This document shows positions 25,692 to 34,624 of a stretch of 64,000 nucleotides of DNA, in pieces. This stretch comes from Labrys sedimenti. GTDB lineage: Bacteria > Pseudomonadota > Alphaproteobacteria > Rhizobiales > Labraceae. The stretch spans positions 1-64,000 of the forward strand of contig NZ_JAXOUF010000004.1 in the NCBI RefSeq assembly GCF_034424805.1, given 5' to 3'. Positions within the stretch are counted from its first letter, which is position 1; every line of letters begins with the position of its first letter. A program made the translations under genes and the position numbers. The notes below the pieces were generated by a model. That model was not told the DNA's origin and made no database searches. It saw nothing but the letters and a program-made list of their open reading frames with translations.

Positions 25692-26156
25692 ATGGCTCGC
25701 GACAGCCGGTTGTCACGCATGCTCCATGTGCTGCTTCATATCGATCAGGCCGAACGCGGGTTGACCTCGGACGAGATCGGCAGGATGCTCGACACCAATC
25801 CCGTGGTGATCCGCCGCACCATGGCGGGCCTGCGGGAGCAGGGCTATGTGACCTCGGAGAAGGGCCATGGCGGCGGCTGGAAACTGGCCCGGCCTCTCGG
25901 TGAATTCACCTTGCTCGATGTCTATGCCGCCATCGGCGAGCCACCCATATTCGCCCTGGGTCTCGCTGAGGACCACGCGCAATGCCTGGTCGAGCAGGCG
26001 GTGAATGCCCGCCTCGACGATGCGCTCGGTCAGGCGCGCCAGCTGCTGCTCGATCAGTTTGCCAAGGTCACGCTGGCGGATCTCTCCGCCGATTTCCAAG
26101 CCCGCCTGACCGCTCATGGCGACCGCCGATGCGATGCGCATCAGGAGGAATGCTAG
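25692..26156 (+). CDS. Rrf2 family transcriptional regulator
   Basis: 154 residues. The winged-helix part DSRLSRMLHVLLHIDQAERGLTSDEIGRML...NPVVIRRTMAGLREQGYV and the wing EKGHGGGWKLARPLGEFTLLDVYAAI are typical Rrf2. The iron-sulfur type has three cysteines in the second half; only one (HAQCLVEQ) is in the matching place here, so it is more likely of the YwnA/CymR-like kind sensing redox or electrophiles. A strong AGGAAAGGGG ribosome site precedes the ATG. It probably controls the divergent flavoprotein gene across the 204-base AT-rich intergenic region. Confidence 0.88.
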   Translation: MARDSRLSRMLHVLLHIDQAERGLTSDEIGRMLDTNPVVIRRTMAGLREQGYVTSEKGHGGGWKLARPLGEFTLLDVYAAIGEPPIFALGLAEDHAQCLVEQAVNARLDDALGQARQLLLDQFAKVTLADLSADFQARLTAHGDRRCDAHQEEC

Positions 26157-26183
26157 AACGGCCGTTGTGTGTGCGAGGAGGGC

Positions 26184-26657
26184 TCAACCCGCCTTCTCCG
26201 CATCCATCCGTCCCGGTGGGCTGCGGACGAATGTGTCCTGTGCGCCAAGCACGCGTCCGTCCTGGGCGCGCAGCTCAAGCCTGCGCACGGGGAGGGCGGT
26301 CTTCTTGTCCACCAGCAGCACATGCGCCTCGTCCGGCTCGAAGAAGAAATCCTCCCCCCATTGCCGCAGGGCGACCAGCACCAGGAACAGGCCACGGCCC
26401 TTCTCGGTCAGGATATATTCGTGATGGGGGCTGCCATCGCCGGCGGGCACCATATCCATGATGCCATGGCTCACCAGATTGCGTAGCCGCGCCGAGAGAA
26501 TGTTCTTGGCCAGGCCGAGATTCTTTTGAAATTCGCCGAACCGGCGCAGGCCGTCGAAAGCGTCGCGCACGATCAGCAGCGACCACCAGTCGCCGATCGC
26601 ATCCAGCGGCCGGGCGACGCCGCATAGGGATTGCTGGTGGCTTATCCGCTTGGCCAT
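26184..26657 (-). CDS. HxlR family transcriptional regulator
   Basis: 157 residues with a MarR/HxlR winged helix: CGVARPLDAIGDWWSLLIVRDAFDGLRRFGEFQKNLGLAKNILSARLRNL. Cys 12 at the start is the conserved position by which HxlR/HypR-type proteins sense electrophiles or disulfide stress. The C-terminal third is an extra alpha-beta extension. It is divergent from the alpha/beta hydrolase at 26768, with 110 bases between them, and probably regulates it. Confidence 0.88.
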   Translation of the reverse strand: MAKRISHQQSLCGVARPLDAIGDWWSLLIVRDAFDGLRRFGEFQKNLGLAKNILSARLRNLVSHGIMDMVPAGDGSPHHEYILTEKGRGLFLVLVALRQWGEDFFFEPDEAHVLLVDKKTALPVRRLELRAQDGRVLGAQDTFVRSPPGRMDAEKAG

Positions 26658-26767
26658 GACACTCGTCCATCATTCTCGTTCACCCGGCGTGGGCTCCCGT
26701 CTCGCAACATATAGGTTGCAAAATGAAACCACAAGATCTAGTACCTCCATAGTTTCAATCTAAAACC

Positions 26768-27706
26768 ATGGAGCCGGATAATCTCATGATCGAGGCAGAA
26801 GCCACCTTCGACAACACCTTTCCATTCGCGCCGCGCTTCACCGACGCGGTTGGTTTTCGAATGCACTATGTCGATGAAGGCCCCGGTGATGGCGAGCCCA
26901 TATTGTGCCTGCATGGCGAACCGACCTGGGGGTATCTTTTCCGCCACATGACCCCTGGCCTGAGCCGAACACATCGCGTGATCGTTCCCGATCACATGGG
27001 CTTCGGCAAGAGCGAGACCCCGACAGGGCGCAGCTATTGGCTGCAGGATCACATCGACAATCTCGAGCGCTTCGTCCTTGCACTCGACCTCGGCAATATC
27101 ACTCTCGTCATGCATGATTTCGGCGGTCCCGTCGGCATGGGGCTTGCCGCGCGGCAGCCGCAGCGGATCCGCCGGATCATCTCAGCCAATGGGCCGACGC
27201 CCTTCGGGCAGGCCGATCTCGTCGAGCGCCTCACCGCCAATGCGTCGGCATCGCCGTGGTTCCAGTGGATTGCTCAGGCCCATGCCGGCGGCGTGCTGAG
27301 AAGCGTGCTTGGCCAGCTCGGCTTCAACATTTTGAGCACGTTGAAGCTCAACGGCTTCGAGAACAATGCCGTCATCACCGATACCTGGCTTTCGGCCTAT
27401 GGCGCGCCCTTTTCGGAGCCGGCCGAATGCCTGGGCGCAATCGGCTGGGCCGAGGGCTTTGCCCTTGGCATCCACCGGTTCGAGCAACCCAGCCCGACTG
27501 CCATCGAGATCATCCGCGACAAGCCTGCCTTGGCGATCTGGGGGGAGGCGGATCGCACGCTCCAGGCCGACCATTTCCTGCGCTTGTTCTCCGAGCTTTT
27601 TCCTCGGGCGCCCATCGAGCGGCTTAAGGGAGTAGGGCATTACTGCTTCGAAGATGCTCCGGACACCGTCGCCGATCTGATCCGCGATTTCATTCAGCGA
27701 TCCTGA
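26768..27706 (+). CDS. Alpha/beta hydrolase resembling haloalkane dehalogenases
   Basis: 312 residues. HGEPTWGYLFRHM matches the oxyanion region of haloalkane dehalogenases, and VMHDFGGPVGMGLA has Asp as the nucleophile. In true dehalogenases the residue after the nucleophile is Trp and holds the halide; here it is Phe. The histidine is in VGHYCFEDAPD and a probable acid in WGEADRTL. Dehalogenation is therefore possible but not secure; another C-O or C-X hydrolase is as likely. ATG 26768 is used, and ATG 26786 is possible. Regulation is probably by the divergent HxlR protein. Confidence 0.8.
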   Translation: MEPDNLMIEAEATFDNTFPFAPRFTDAVGFRMHYVDEGPGDGEPILCLHGEPTWGYLFRHMTPGLSRTHRVIVPDHMGFGKSETPTGRSYWLQDHIDNLERFVLALDLGNITLVMHDFGGPVGMGLAARQPQRIRRIISANGPTPFGQADLVERLTANASASPWFQWIAQAHAGGVLRSVLGQLGFNILSTLKLNGFENNAVITDTWLSAYGAPFSEPAECLGAIGWAEGFALGIHRFEQPSPTAIEIIRDKPALAIWGEADRTLQADHFLRLFSELFPRAPIERLKGVGHYCFEDAPDTVADLIRDFIQRS

Positions 27707-28044
27707 GGCCGCGCAGTTACGCCTGTAGTGATCATTCGACAGCACCGCGACTTTACTGCATGCGGATGCCTCAGCTCTGCGAAGGGACGCGGCGACAGCG
27801 CATGCCAGGCGTAAGGTCTGCCATATCCAAGACCTGCCATATCAAGGGCATGCCGCTAGGCTAGAACGGCAAGAGGCCTTCCGAATTCTCAAGATGCAAG
27901 AATATATATAATATATTGAAAAATATGATGTAATTTGCAATTCTTGCCATATTGGATCCGGCGGCGAGACCGCCGGGGCAGCGTTCGGCGGGACAGCGTT
28001 CGATCGGTTTATCGGCGATCAAATGCCGCGATGAGGAATTCGTC
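27707..28044. other. Intergenic stretch, AT-rich centre
   Basis: About 340 bases without a gene. It has a near-tandem repeat (CTGCCATATCCAAGA / CTGCCATATCAAGG around 27818-27847) and an AT block near 27898-27945 that may hold the promoter of the I78 gene. No RNA gene or long palindrome seen. Confidence 0.4.
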
Positions 28045-28344
28045 ATGCCCGCAGGTCAGTTCAAGCCCTTCCTGCCGCTCCTGGCCATCGCCGTGCTGGC
28101 GCTGGCGGCTTGTGCCTCCAATGCAGCGCAGCCGGGACAACCTTCAGCCTGCGTGGCGGCGGTGGTGCAACGTCTGGTCGGCCAGCCCAGGCCAAGCGAT
28201 GACGAGGCCAGGAAACTGACCGGCGCCCGGATTGTGCGCCAGATCAAGCCGGGCCAGGCCGTCACCTTCGATTTTCGTCCAGACCGGGTCACCATCACCA
28301 CCAACCCGGCGACCGGGCGGGTGGTCAGCGCCGGCTGCGGCTGA
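28045..28344 (+). CDS. I78 family peptidase-inhibitor-like lipoprotein
   Basis: 99 residues. A signal peptide with lipobox LALAAC makes it a probable periplasmic lipoprotein. The mature part has the inhibitor I78 pattern: Cys near the start, AARxxxG-like ARKLTGARIVR, DFRPDRVTI and the closing VVSAGCG, where two Cys can form the disulfide. It may inhibit serine proteases in the periplasm. ATG 28045 is preferred over upstream codons because GAGGA lies seven bases before it and the signal peptide begins there. Confidence 0.8.
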   Translation: MPAGQFKPFLPLLAIAVLALAACASNAAQPGQPSACVAAVVQRLVGQPRPSDDEARKLTGARIVRQIKPGQAVTFDFRPDRVTITTNPATGRVVSAGCG

Positions 28345-28392
28345 TGAAAGGCCACCCTTCCACCGCTCGGACGGGGCGATGTGGCGGCCTGG

Positions 28393-28641
28393 CTACATCC
28401 AGCTCCGGCCGTCGCCGCTGGAGCAGCCATAAGGCGGCAGGCGGTCTCCAAAACGCTTTTGCAACTGGTAGCAGCCCCATTTGCGCAAGGCCATCGGCAT
28501 ACGGCTGTTGAGCTCGATGCCGACTTCGTCGAGCGGGTCCTTGGCGGCCGTCACATAGTCATACCAGCGATAGCCGGCCGTGCCGACGATGGCTATGACG
28601 GCCACCACCACGATCATGACGAGTTTTCGCAATATCAGCAT
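28393..28641 (-). CDS. Small single-span membrane protein of unknown function
   Basis: 82 residues: one N-terminal membrane helix (LVMIVVVAVIAIVGTAGYRWY) and a polar tail with two cysteines (KWGCYQLQKRF, PPYGCSSGDG). The tail is probably periplasmic and could carry a disulfide. I recognise no family. It follows the DUF3053 lipoprotein gene by 41 bases on the same strand and may share its transcript. Confidence 0.6.
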   Translation of the reverse strand: MLILRKLVMIVVVAVIAIVGTAGYRWYDYVTAAKDPLDEVGIELNSRMPMALRKWGCYQLQKRFGDRLPPYGCSSGDGRSWM

Positions 28642-28682
28642 ATTGAATACCTATGGCCTGATGAAATCGAAGGAAGGTTGGC

Positions 28683-29402
28683 TCAGTTTCCCGTGCCGAG
28701 CATGGCAGAACGGAATTTCTGTTGCAGTGCCATCACAGCCTGTCCCTTGGCGTTGAAATCGTTGAGCAGAGGCTGCAGGGATGCCAGGGTCTTCTGATCC
28801 TTGGCAGTGATCATCATGCCGGTGACTTCGAGCTTGTCCTTGTGGCTTGCGATGAAATCGGAGAGCTGCAACGCAGCGGCAATCATGTCCTGGACCGGCG
28901 GCAGCATCTGCTTGACGCTGCTGGCCACGTTCGTCACGTCACGCTCATAGGCCCTGTCGAAAACGGCCTTGAGATCCTCGGGCTGCTTGAGCTGAGCCTT
29001 GGCGGCACCGGCCTTGGCAAGGGCCTGGTCGATGGCGCCACCGAGCTCTCCGATGAGATTTTGCACCGCGACCAGATCCTCGCGCCGTGACGCCAGATCG
29101 CTCATCGAACGGATGGAGCCCTTCGCCATGATGGCGCTGAAGCGCTGCTGCAGATTGCCTGGCTCACCGGACGGGCCTGCCGCGAAGTCGGTGATGATGG
29201 CGTAATCCTTGACGTAGGGACCGAAGGCGTCCTTCTGATTGCCGCTCAGTTGCGGCACATGAGCGCCGGGCTTGTCGAGAATGCGGGTCTGCAGGAATTC
29301 GATGAACTCCTTGCGTTGGCTGGGTTCCTGGTCCCCGCAGGCGGAAAGGGCAAGGCAAAGCAGAATCCCCAGAAAAGCCATGGGGCGGACAAACGAGTTC
29401 AT
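28683..29402 (-). CDS. DUF3053 (YiaF-like) lipoprotein
   Basis: 239 residues. The lipobox in LALSAC followed by GDQEPSQRKEFIEFLQTRI, then QKDAFGPYVKDYAIITDF and a long alpha-helical remainder match DUF3053, the family of E. coli YiaF. The protein should be anchored to the membrane by lipid and be largely helical on the periplasmic side. Function is not established for the family. It heads a small leftward unit with the 82-residue membrane protein. Confidence 0.85.
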   Translation of the reverse strand: MNSFVRPMAFLGILLCLALSACGDQEPSQRKEFIEFLQTRILDKPGAHVPQLSGNQKDAFGPYVKDYAIITDFAAGPSGEPGNLQQRFSAIMAKGSIRSMSDLASRREDLVAVQNLIGELGGAIDQALAKAGAAKAQLKQPEDLKAVFDRAYERDVTNVASSVKQMLPPVQDMIAAALQLSDFIASHKDKLEVTGMMITAKDQKTLASLQPLLNDFNAKGQAVMALQQKFRSAMLGTGN

Positions 29403-29663
29403 ACTGTCGATTCCAGGTAATTCGAATTGGGTGTTTTGAAGAAAAGTTCCAGAAAGAACGTTGAAATCATAGAAATTTCACCCTCTGGAAGCGATAGGGA
29501 GAAGATCGAGGGTGAGGAGGCAAGACAAGCGTACCTAGCATGCCATGTCGTTCATTCAAGCTCTGTGCGCTACCAGTTCGGCTTGCAGGTTTCAGCATCG
29601 GGCGACATCTGAGCCCCGACACCTGCTGAGTTGTTCATCGAACAAGATCACATTGAGGCTTCC

Positions 29664-31088
29664 ATGCATGACGACATCGCTGCGACATCGCTTTCCTCGA
29701 CGGTTTCTGCTCCCGGTGCTTGTTTCGTCAGCGAAATCTGGAGCGCTGTCGGTGGGGATCCTGCGCATCTCCGCCATCTGACGATAAGCGGTGCCGGCGC
29801 TCTCCCCTCGATATTTCGCGTCACTGATCTCGCCAGCGCTGCGGTAGGAGCCGCCGGCCTCGCCGTCGCCGAGTTGGTATCGCTGCAGCGGGGCAGATTC
29901 CCTGCCGTGCGGGTCGATCGACGGCTGGCCTCTTTCTGGTTCCTCACCTCGCTACGGCCCCAGGGCTGGTCGATGCCGCCGCAATGGGATGCCGTGGCCG
30001 GCGACTATCAGGCCGCGGATGGCTGGATCCGGCTGCATACAAACGCCCCGCATCACCGTGATGCGGCCTTGGCTGTCCTGAAGTCAGCAGCCGACCGCGA
30101 GGTGGTGGCTGCGGCCGTGAGGCAATGGCAGGCAGAGGCGCTGGAGACGGCCATCGTCACCGAGAATGGCTGTGCCGCAGCCATGCGCACGCTCGAACAA
30201 TGGGCCGATCACGCACAGGGAAGGGCCGTCAATGCCGAGCCGCTGCTGTATCGCAGCAGCACCAGCGGTAACCGACTGCGCGCGACATTGTCGGCTGGCC
30301 GGCCCTTGCAGGGCATCCGCGTGCTGGACTTGACGCGCATTCTTGCCGGCCCCGTCGCAACGCGCTTCCTCGCGGGTTTCGGGGCCGAGGTCCTGCGCAT
30401 CGATCCTCCTGGGTGGGAAGAACCGGCTACGGTGCCGGAGGTGGTGCTCGGCAAGCGCTGTGCTCGGCTCGACCTGAAAAACCCGGATGACCTGCATGCG
30501 CTGGAGCGGTTGCTCACGCAAGCGGACATATTCGTTCACGGCTATCGGCCCGATGCCCTGGCCCGCCTCGGGCTCGGCTCCGCGCGCCGCCGTCACCTCA
30601 ATCCCGGGCTGATCGATGTCTGCCTCGACGCCTACGGCTGGAACGGGCCGTGGCAGGGGCGTCGCGGTTATGACAGCCTGATTCAGATGAGCACGGGGAT
30701 CGCCGATGCCGGGATGCGGGCGTCAGGGCGCGATCGTCCGACACCGCTGCCGGGACAGGCGCTAGACCATGCCACGGGCTATATCCTGGCCGCAGCGGCC
30801 GTCCGCGGCCTGGTGGAGCGGCTGCAGACGGGGCGGGGATGCGAGGTGCGGGGATCGCTGGCGCGAACGGCTCGCCTCCTGGTTTCAAATGGAAACCAGG
30901 ACAGCGCTATGGAAGCGTTGGCACCCGAACAGCCCGCCGACTGGTCCGACTTTGTCGAGCAGACAGGCTGGGGCACAGCCCGGCGCATCCGCCCACCGGT
31001 TGTGATCGCGGACAATCCCGCGGCATGGGATTTACCCGCATCGAAGCTGGGATCGGCTGCGGCGGCCTGGCTCGCCGACAAAGCCTGA
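29664..31088 (+). CDS. CaiB/BaiF (family III) CoA-transferase
   Basis: 474 residues. The second half has the family III motifs: GRPLQGIRVLDLTRILAGPVATRFLAGFGAEVLRIDPP, LDLKNPDDLHALERLLTQADIFVHGYRPDALARLGLG and WNGPWQGRRGYDSLIQMSTGIA. The usual catalytic Asp is expected shortly after GY(D)SL. The first 220 residues look like a diverged second CoA-transferase module, so the chain may be an internal duplication that replaces the dimer partner. Substrates are unknown. ATG 29664 with GAGG upstream is preferred to TTG 29631. It stands alone. Confidence 0.82.
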   Translation: MHDDIAATSLSSTVSAPGACFVSEIWSAVGGDPAHLRHLTISGAGALPSIFRVTDLASAAVGAAGLAVAELVSLQRGRFPAVRVDRRLASFWFLTSLRPQGWSMPPQWDAVAGDYQAADGWIRLHTNAPHHRDAALAVLKSAADREVVAAAVRQWQAEALETAIVTENGCAAAMRTLEQWADHAQGRAVNAEPLLYRSSTSGNRLRATLSAGRPLQGIRVLDLTRILAGPVATRFLAGFGAEVLRIDPPGWEEPATVPEVVLGKRCARLDLKNPDDLHALERLLTQADIFVHGYRPDALARLGLGSARRRHLNPGLIDVCLDAYGWNGPWQGRRGYDSLIQMSTGIADAGMRASGRDRPTPLPGQALDHATGYILAAAAVRGLVERLQTGRGCEVRGSLARTARLLVSNGNQDSAMEALAPEQPADWSDFVEQTGWGTARRIRPPVVIADNPAAWDLPASKLGSAAAAWLADKA

Positions 31089-31147
31089 AGCATCAGCAGC
31101 AGTATGTTCGTGCCCGAATGCTGCCCACGGCACCGAAGGTCCTGGTT

Positions 31148-31459
31148 CTACGGCCTGGCCAGCGATGCGCGCTTGTGGGCCGGATGGTTCCAATAGGTCG
31201 TCTGGCCCTGATAGGCCGAGACGCCGGCAATAGCCGTGGTCACCATGGCCACTGCGAGTGTCGCGACGGTGCAGGCGGCGAAACAGTACTGGCGACGGGC
31301 AATCCTTCGGCCCGCCTTCCCGGCCTGGGATTGTCCCTCGATAAGGTCCAGCAACGTTTCTTTCCGCACCAAGATCTTGCCCTCGAACTGCCGACATGAC
31401 GTAACGACAAGGCAGGACGTGATAGGGCTCGTCAGTGCGATTTCGCACATTGCGACCAT
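31148..31459 (-). CDS. Possible small membrane protein (weak call)
   Basis: A 103-codon frame in an otherwise empty 500-base gap. Its second half has a plausible membrane helix (CFAACTVATLAVAMVTTAIAGV). The ribosome site is poor, and a tra-box-like palindrome (31433-31450) lies inside the first codons, which would be odd for a true start. It could begin later or not be a gene. No family recognised. Confidence 0.3.
   Translation of the reverse strand: MVAMCEIALTSPITSCLVVTSCRQFEGKILVRKETLLDLIEGQSQAGKAGRRIARRQYCFAACTVATLAVAMVTTAIAGVSAYQGQTTYWNHPAHKRASLARP
31433..31450. promoter_or_regulatory. Palindrome CAGTGC-GATTTC-GCACAT, second copy of the site at 54139
   Basis: On the minus strand it reads ATGTGCGAAATCGCACTG, 16 of 18 bases equal to the site at 54139-54156. 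The arm ATGTGC-N6-GCACAT is shaped like a LuxR-type (tra-box-like) operator. It may control a leftward transcript here. Confidence 0.5.
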
Positions 31460-31595
31460 CACCCGATCACAATGGCTGGAAAAGCAGCTGGAACCAGGCT
31501 GCGGGCGACGTTTGACAAGGCACCATCCCGGAACCCGCAAGGCGCGAGTTTCCCTCCGGTGCCCCGTGCCCGTCCTGGACGCGATATCGCGGCAC

Positions 31596-33224
31596 TTAAA
31601 AGCCCATGCCACCGCCGCCCGGCATGGCCGGTGGGGCTTCCCTGCCGGGCAGTTCAGCCACCAGCGCCTCGGTGGTGATCAGTAGGGCTGCGATCGATGC
31701 TGCGCCCTGCAGGGCCGTCCGCACCACCTTGGCGGGGTCGATCACGCCGGCTCGGACGAGATCCTGATATTCGCCCGTATAGGCATTGTAGCCCCAATTA
31801 TAGCTATCCTTTTCCAGAAGCTTGCCGATGATGATGCTGGCGTCGGCACCGGCATTCGCCGCGATCTGCCGGGCCGGCACTTCGATTGCGCGCCTGACGA
31901 TGTCGATACCGGTTTTCTGGTCGCTGTTGCCCGGTTTCAGGCTGCCGAGGGCGCCGAGCGAGCGCAGCAGGGCCACGCCGCCGCCGGGCAGGATGCCTTC
32001 CTCCACGGCCGCCCGGGTCGCATGGAGCGCATCGTCGACCCGGTCCTTGCGCTCCTTGACCTCGACTTCAGTGGCACCGCCGACCCGGATCACCGCCACG
32101 CCACCCGCCAGCTTGGCCAGGCGCTCCTGCAGTTTCTCGCGGTCGTAGTCGGAGCTGGTCTCCTCGATCTGGGCGCGGATCTGGCCGATACGGGCCTGGA
32201 TCTCCGCTTTCTCGCCGGCGCCGTCGACGATCGTGGTGCTTTCCTTTTCGATCACCACCTTCTTGGCCTGCCCGAGCATCGGCAGAGCGACATTCTCCAG
32301 CTTGATGCCGAGATCTTCGCTGACGACGGCTCCGCCTGCGAGGATGGCAATGTCCTCGAGCATGGCCTTGCGCCGGTCGCCGAAGCCCGGCGCCTTGACG
32401 GCAGCGATCTTCAACCCGCCACGCAGCTTGTTCACCACCAGGGTGGCAAGCGCCTCGCCTTCCACGTCCTCGGCGATGATCAGCAGGGGACGGCCGCTTT
32501 GCACGACGGCTTCCAGCAAGGGCAGCAAGGCTTGCAGGCTGGAAAGCTTCTTTTCGTGGATGAGGATGTAGGGCTCTTCGAGCTCGGCCCGCATCTTCTC
32601 GGCATTGGTGACGAAATAGGGCGAGATGTAACCCCGGTCGAACTGCATGCCCTCCACCACTTCGAGTTCTGTGGTCAGCGCCGTTGCTTCCTCGACGGTA
32701 ATCACGCCCTCATTGCCGACCTTCTTCATCGCCTTGGCGAGGAACTCGCCGATCTCGGCATCGCCATTGGCCGAGATCGTGCCGACTTGGGCGATTTCAT
32801 TGTTCTTGGTGACCTGGCGGGCGTGATTCTTGAGATCGGCGACGACGGCTTCCACCGCCATGTCGATGCCCCGCTTGAGATCCATGGGATTCATGCCGGC
32901 GGCCACTGCCTTGGCCCCCTCTCTGACGATGGCCTGGGCCAGGACGGTGGCTGTGGTGGTACCGTCGCCGGCGACGTCCGACGTCTTGGCGGCAACCTCG
33001 CGGACCAATTGCGCGCCCATATTCTCGAACTTGTCGGCGAGTTCGATTTCCTTCGCGACGGTCACGCCATCCTTGGTGATGCGGGGAGCGCCGAAGCTCT
33101 TCTCGATGACGACATTGCGGCCCTTGGGGCCGAGAGTCACCTTGACTGCATCTGCAAGCAGATCAACGCCCCGCAACATCTTCTCACGCGCTTCGGATGA
33201 AAACTTCACGTCCTTGGCAGCCAT
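31596..33224 (-). CDS. groEL: GroEL, 60-kDa chaperonin
   Basis: 542 residues. Folds non-native proteins in an ATP-driven double ring. Family motifs include AVKVTLGPKGRNVVIEKSFG, TSDVAGDGTTTATVLAQAI with the ATPase Asp, AAVKAPGFGDRRKAMLEDIA and AAVEEGILPGGGVALLR. The C-terminal tail is short (PAMPGGGGMGF). GGAGG precedes ATG 33224 well. No groES lies upstream and no CIRCE element is visible, so it is an extra, orphan copy, of the kind common in Hyphomicrobiales, probably used with a groES from elsewhere. A 12-bp inverted repeat lies in the promoter region. Confidence 0.96.
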   Translation of the reverse strand: MAAKDVKFSSEAREKMLRGVDLLADAVKVTLGPKGRNVVIEKSFGAPRITKDGVTVAKEIELADKFENMGAQLVREVAAKTSDVAGDGTTTATVLAQAIVREGAKAVAAGMNPMDLKRGIDMAVEAVVADLKNHARQVTKNNEIAQVGTISANGDAEIGEFLAKAMKKVGNEGVITVEEATALTTELEVVEGMQFDRGYISPYFVTNAEKMRAELEEPYILIHEKKLSSLQALLPLLEAVVQSGRPLLIIAEDVEGEALATLVVNKLRGGLKIAAVKAPGFGDRRKAMLEDIAILAGGAVVSEDLGIKLENVALPMLGQAKKVVIEKESTTIVDGAGEKAEIQARIGQIRAQIEETSSDYDREKLQERLAKLAGGVAVIRVGGATEVEVKERKDRVDDALHATRAAVEEGILPGGGVALLRSLGALGSLKPGNSDQKTGIDIVRRAIEVPARQIAANAGADASIIIGKLLEKDSYNWGYNAYTGEYQDLVRAGVIDPAKVVRTALQGAASIAALLITTEALVAELPGREAPPAMPGGGGMGF

Positions 33225-33257
33225 GACAATTCCTCCCTGGAATGGCTCGACCCTTCG

Positions 33258-33306
33258 GCAAGACCGCACATTTCTGCGCTAACGTGTTGGTTCGGTGCGG
33301 TCTTGC
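33258..33306. promoter_or_regulatory. 12-bp inverted repeat upstream of groEL
   Basis: GCAAGACCGCAC (33258-33269) and GTGCGGTCTTGC (33295-33306) are perfect arms 25 bases apart, 34-82 bases before the groEL start. It is not CIRCE (TTAGCACTC-N9-GAGTGCTAA). It may be an operator pair or a leader hairpin. Confidence 0.6.
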
Positions 33307-33768
33307 GGTTTGAAACATCTCCCTCAAATCGCGACATGCTCGAGCGAAGCGGGAAATCCCCAAATCGAACTTTTTCTCTAAATCCCTATTTTGGCGGGTT
33401 TTATTGGTCGAGAAGTCTATCAACTTTTTGGGAGAAGCGCTTTAGCCCGAATATTGTTCTCGCTCGGCCGACCTTGGCGCCTTTCCTGTTTTACCGCGCA
33501 AAATCATTGAGACGGAAGAGCCGGCCGATCGTGGTCGCCCTCTAGCGCCGGCAAGGGAGGCGCAAACATCGAGGAGGCCGGCTCGGTGCGCGATGCCGGA
33601 ACGCACCACCGACGGTGCCATGATCCGGCGCGAAGCGCAGAATGACCACTTCTTGGTGGGGAGAAGCAGGGGTATTTCGCATTTCACCTGATCTGGCGGT
33701 TTGCCAAGCGCGATCGAGGGTGTAATGCTGCCTGAGTTCCACGACTCGCAAACAACATACATTCCCGA
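33307..33768. other. Non-coding stretch between groEL and the next gene
   Basis: About 460 bases. The reading frames that cross it show no family features. It should contain the groEL promoter and that of the divergent basic protein. No other structure seen. Confidence 0.35.
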
Positions 33769-34485
33769 ATGAAGCCCCCGTCCAAGCCTTTCTTCGTCGA
33801 GGTCAGGCGTTCGCGATCGATTCCGGCCCAGGCCCAGCCCTCTCCACCCCCGCGACCGACGTCGTCCTGGGAGGATGCGCCTGAGCCTGCCGGTGCGCGA
33901 TCCAAGGCCTGGCAACATGCTGAACAATTCTTTCAGCCTCGAGCCTCCGATCCTGCGCCCGAGGCCAAACGCCCGGTATCCGCTCCTGTGGAGCCTGCGC
34001 CCGTTCCTGCCCAGGTGCTCGTCGAGCGGCAGGACGAGGTTGTCCAAACCCAGGCGCGCGACGGGAAAGGCGACAAGGCCGCCGTTAAACGCGGCCGGAA
34101 AGTGGTGAAAGCCCCGGTGCCTCAACCGGAGGAAGCAAAGGCTGTTCCGGCAAAGAAGGCTCGCAAGGCCAAGGCACCCCAGGAAGAACGGCTTTCCATA
34201 GATACGCGGCCGGCGCCTGATGCGAAGGTCCCGAACGGCCTGGAGCCGTCGCCGCCTGCCAATCAGCCGGAAGAAACGAAGGGGAAGCTGCGCAAAGCGA
34301 TCCCCGCCCCGAACTCGTTTCCGGACGAGACCTCCGCCGAGCATGCGGCTGACGAGGGCGGGCGCAGGCCTCTGTCGGCACGCGCTGCCCGCTCCGCCGC
34401 CAAGCCGGCGGAACGCTGGACCTGCCGGTTGCGGCATGTCCGCCGGAATCTGGGCTCGGGCCGTATCGGGCAATTGCGTCCATAG
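33769..34485 (+). CDS. Proline/lysine/alanine-rich basic protein, unknown function
   Basis: 238 residues, low complexity and disordered, with many Pro, Ala, Lys and Arg (APVEPAPVPAQV, KKARKAKAPQEE). It opens MKPPSKPFFVEVRRSRS, a start I recall in conserved alphaproteobacterial proteins of unknown function. It could bind nucleic acid through its basic repeats, but this is only inference from composition. A long frame on the other strand overlaps it; the plus frame is preferred because of its recognisable N terminus. Confidence 0.55.
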   Translation: MKPPSKPFFVEVRRSRSIPAQAQPSPPPRPTSSWEDAPEPAGARSKAWQHAEQFFQPRASDPAPEAKRPVSAPVEPAPVPAQVLVERQDEVVQTQARDGKGDKAAVKRGRKVVKAPVPQPEEAKAVPAKKARKAKAPQEERLSIDTRPAPDAKVPNGLEPSPPANQPEETKGKLRKAIPAPNSFPDETSAEHAADEGGRRPLSARAARSAAKPAERWTCRLRHVRRNLGSGRIGQLRP

Positions 34486-34624
34486 CCCTCCGGGGGCATC
34501 GCCTTTTGAGCGGCATTGCTGATACGATCCATCGGCTTGGTGGGTCGTGCTTGCCTGTGTCGATGCCGATCTGCCTTTACCGAGGAAGCCGAAGCTGCGG
34601 CAGTCCGGCAAAGCGGGGACGACG

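Noticed and set aside
33224..33310. CIRCE element for groEL
   Set aside because: The inverted repeat present does not have the TTAGCACTC-N9-GAGTGCTAA sequence or spacing.
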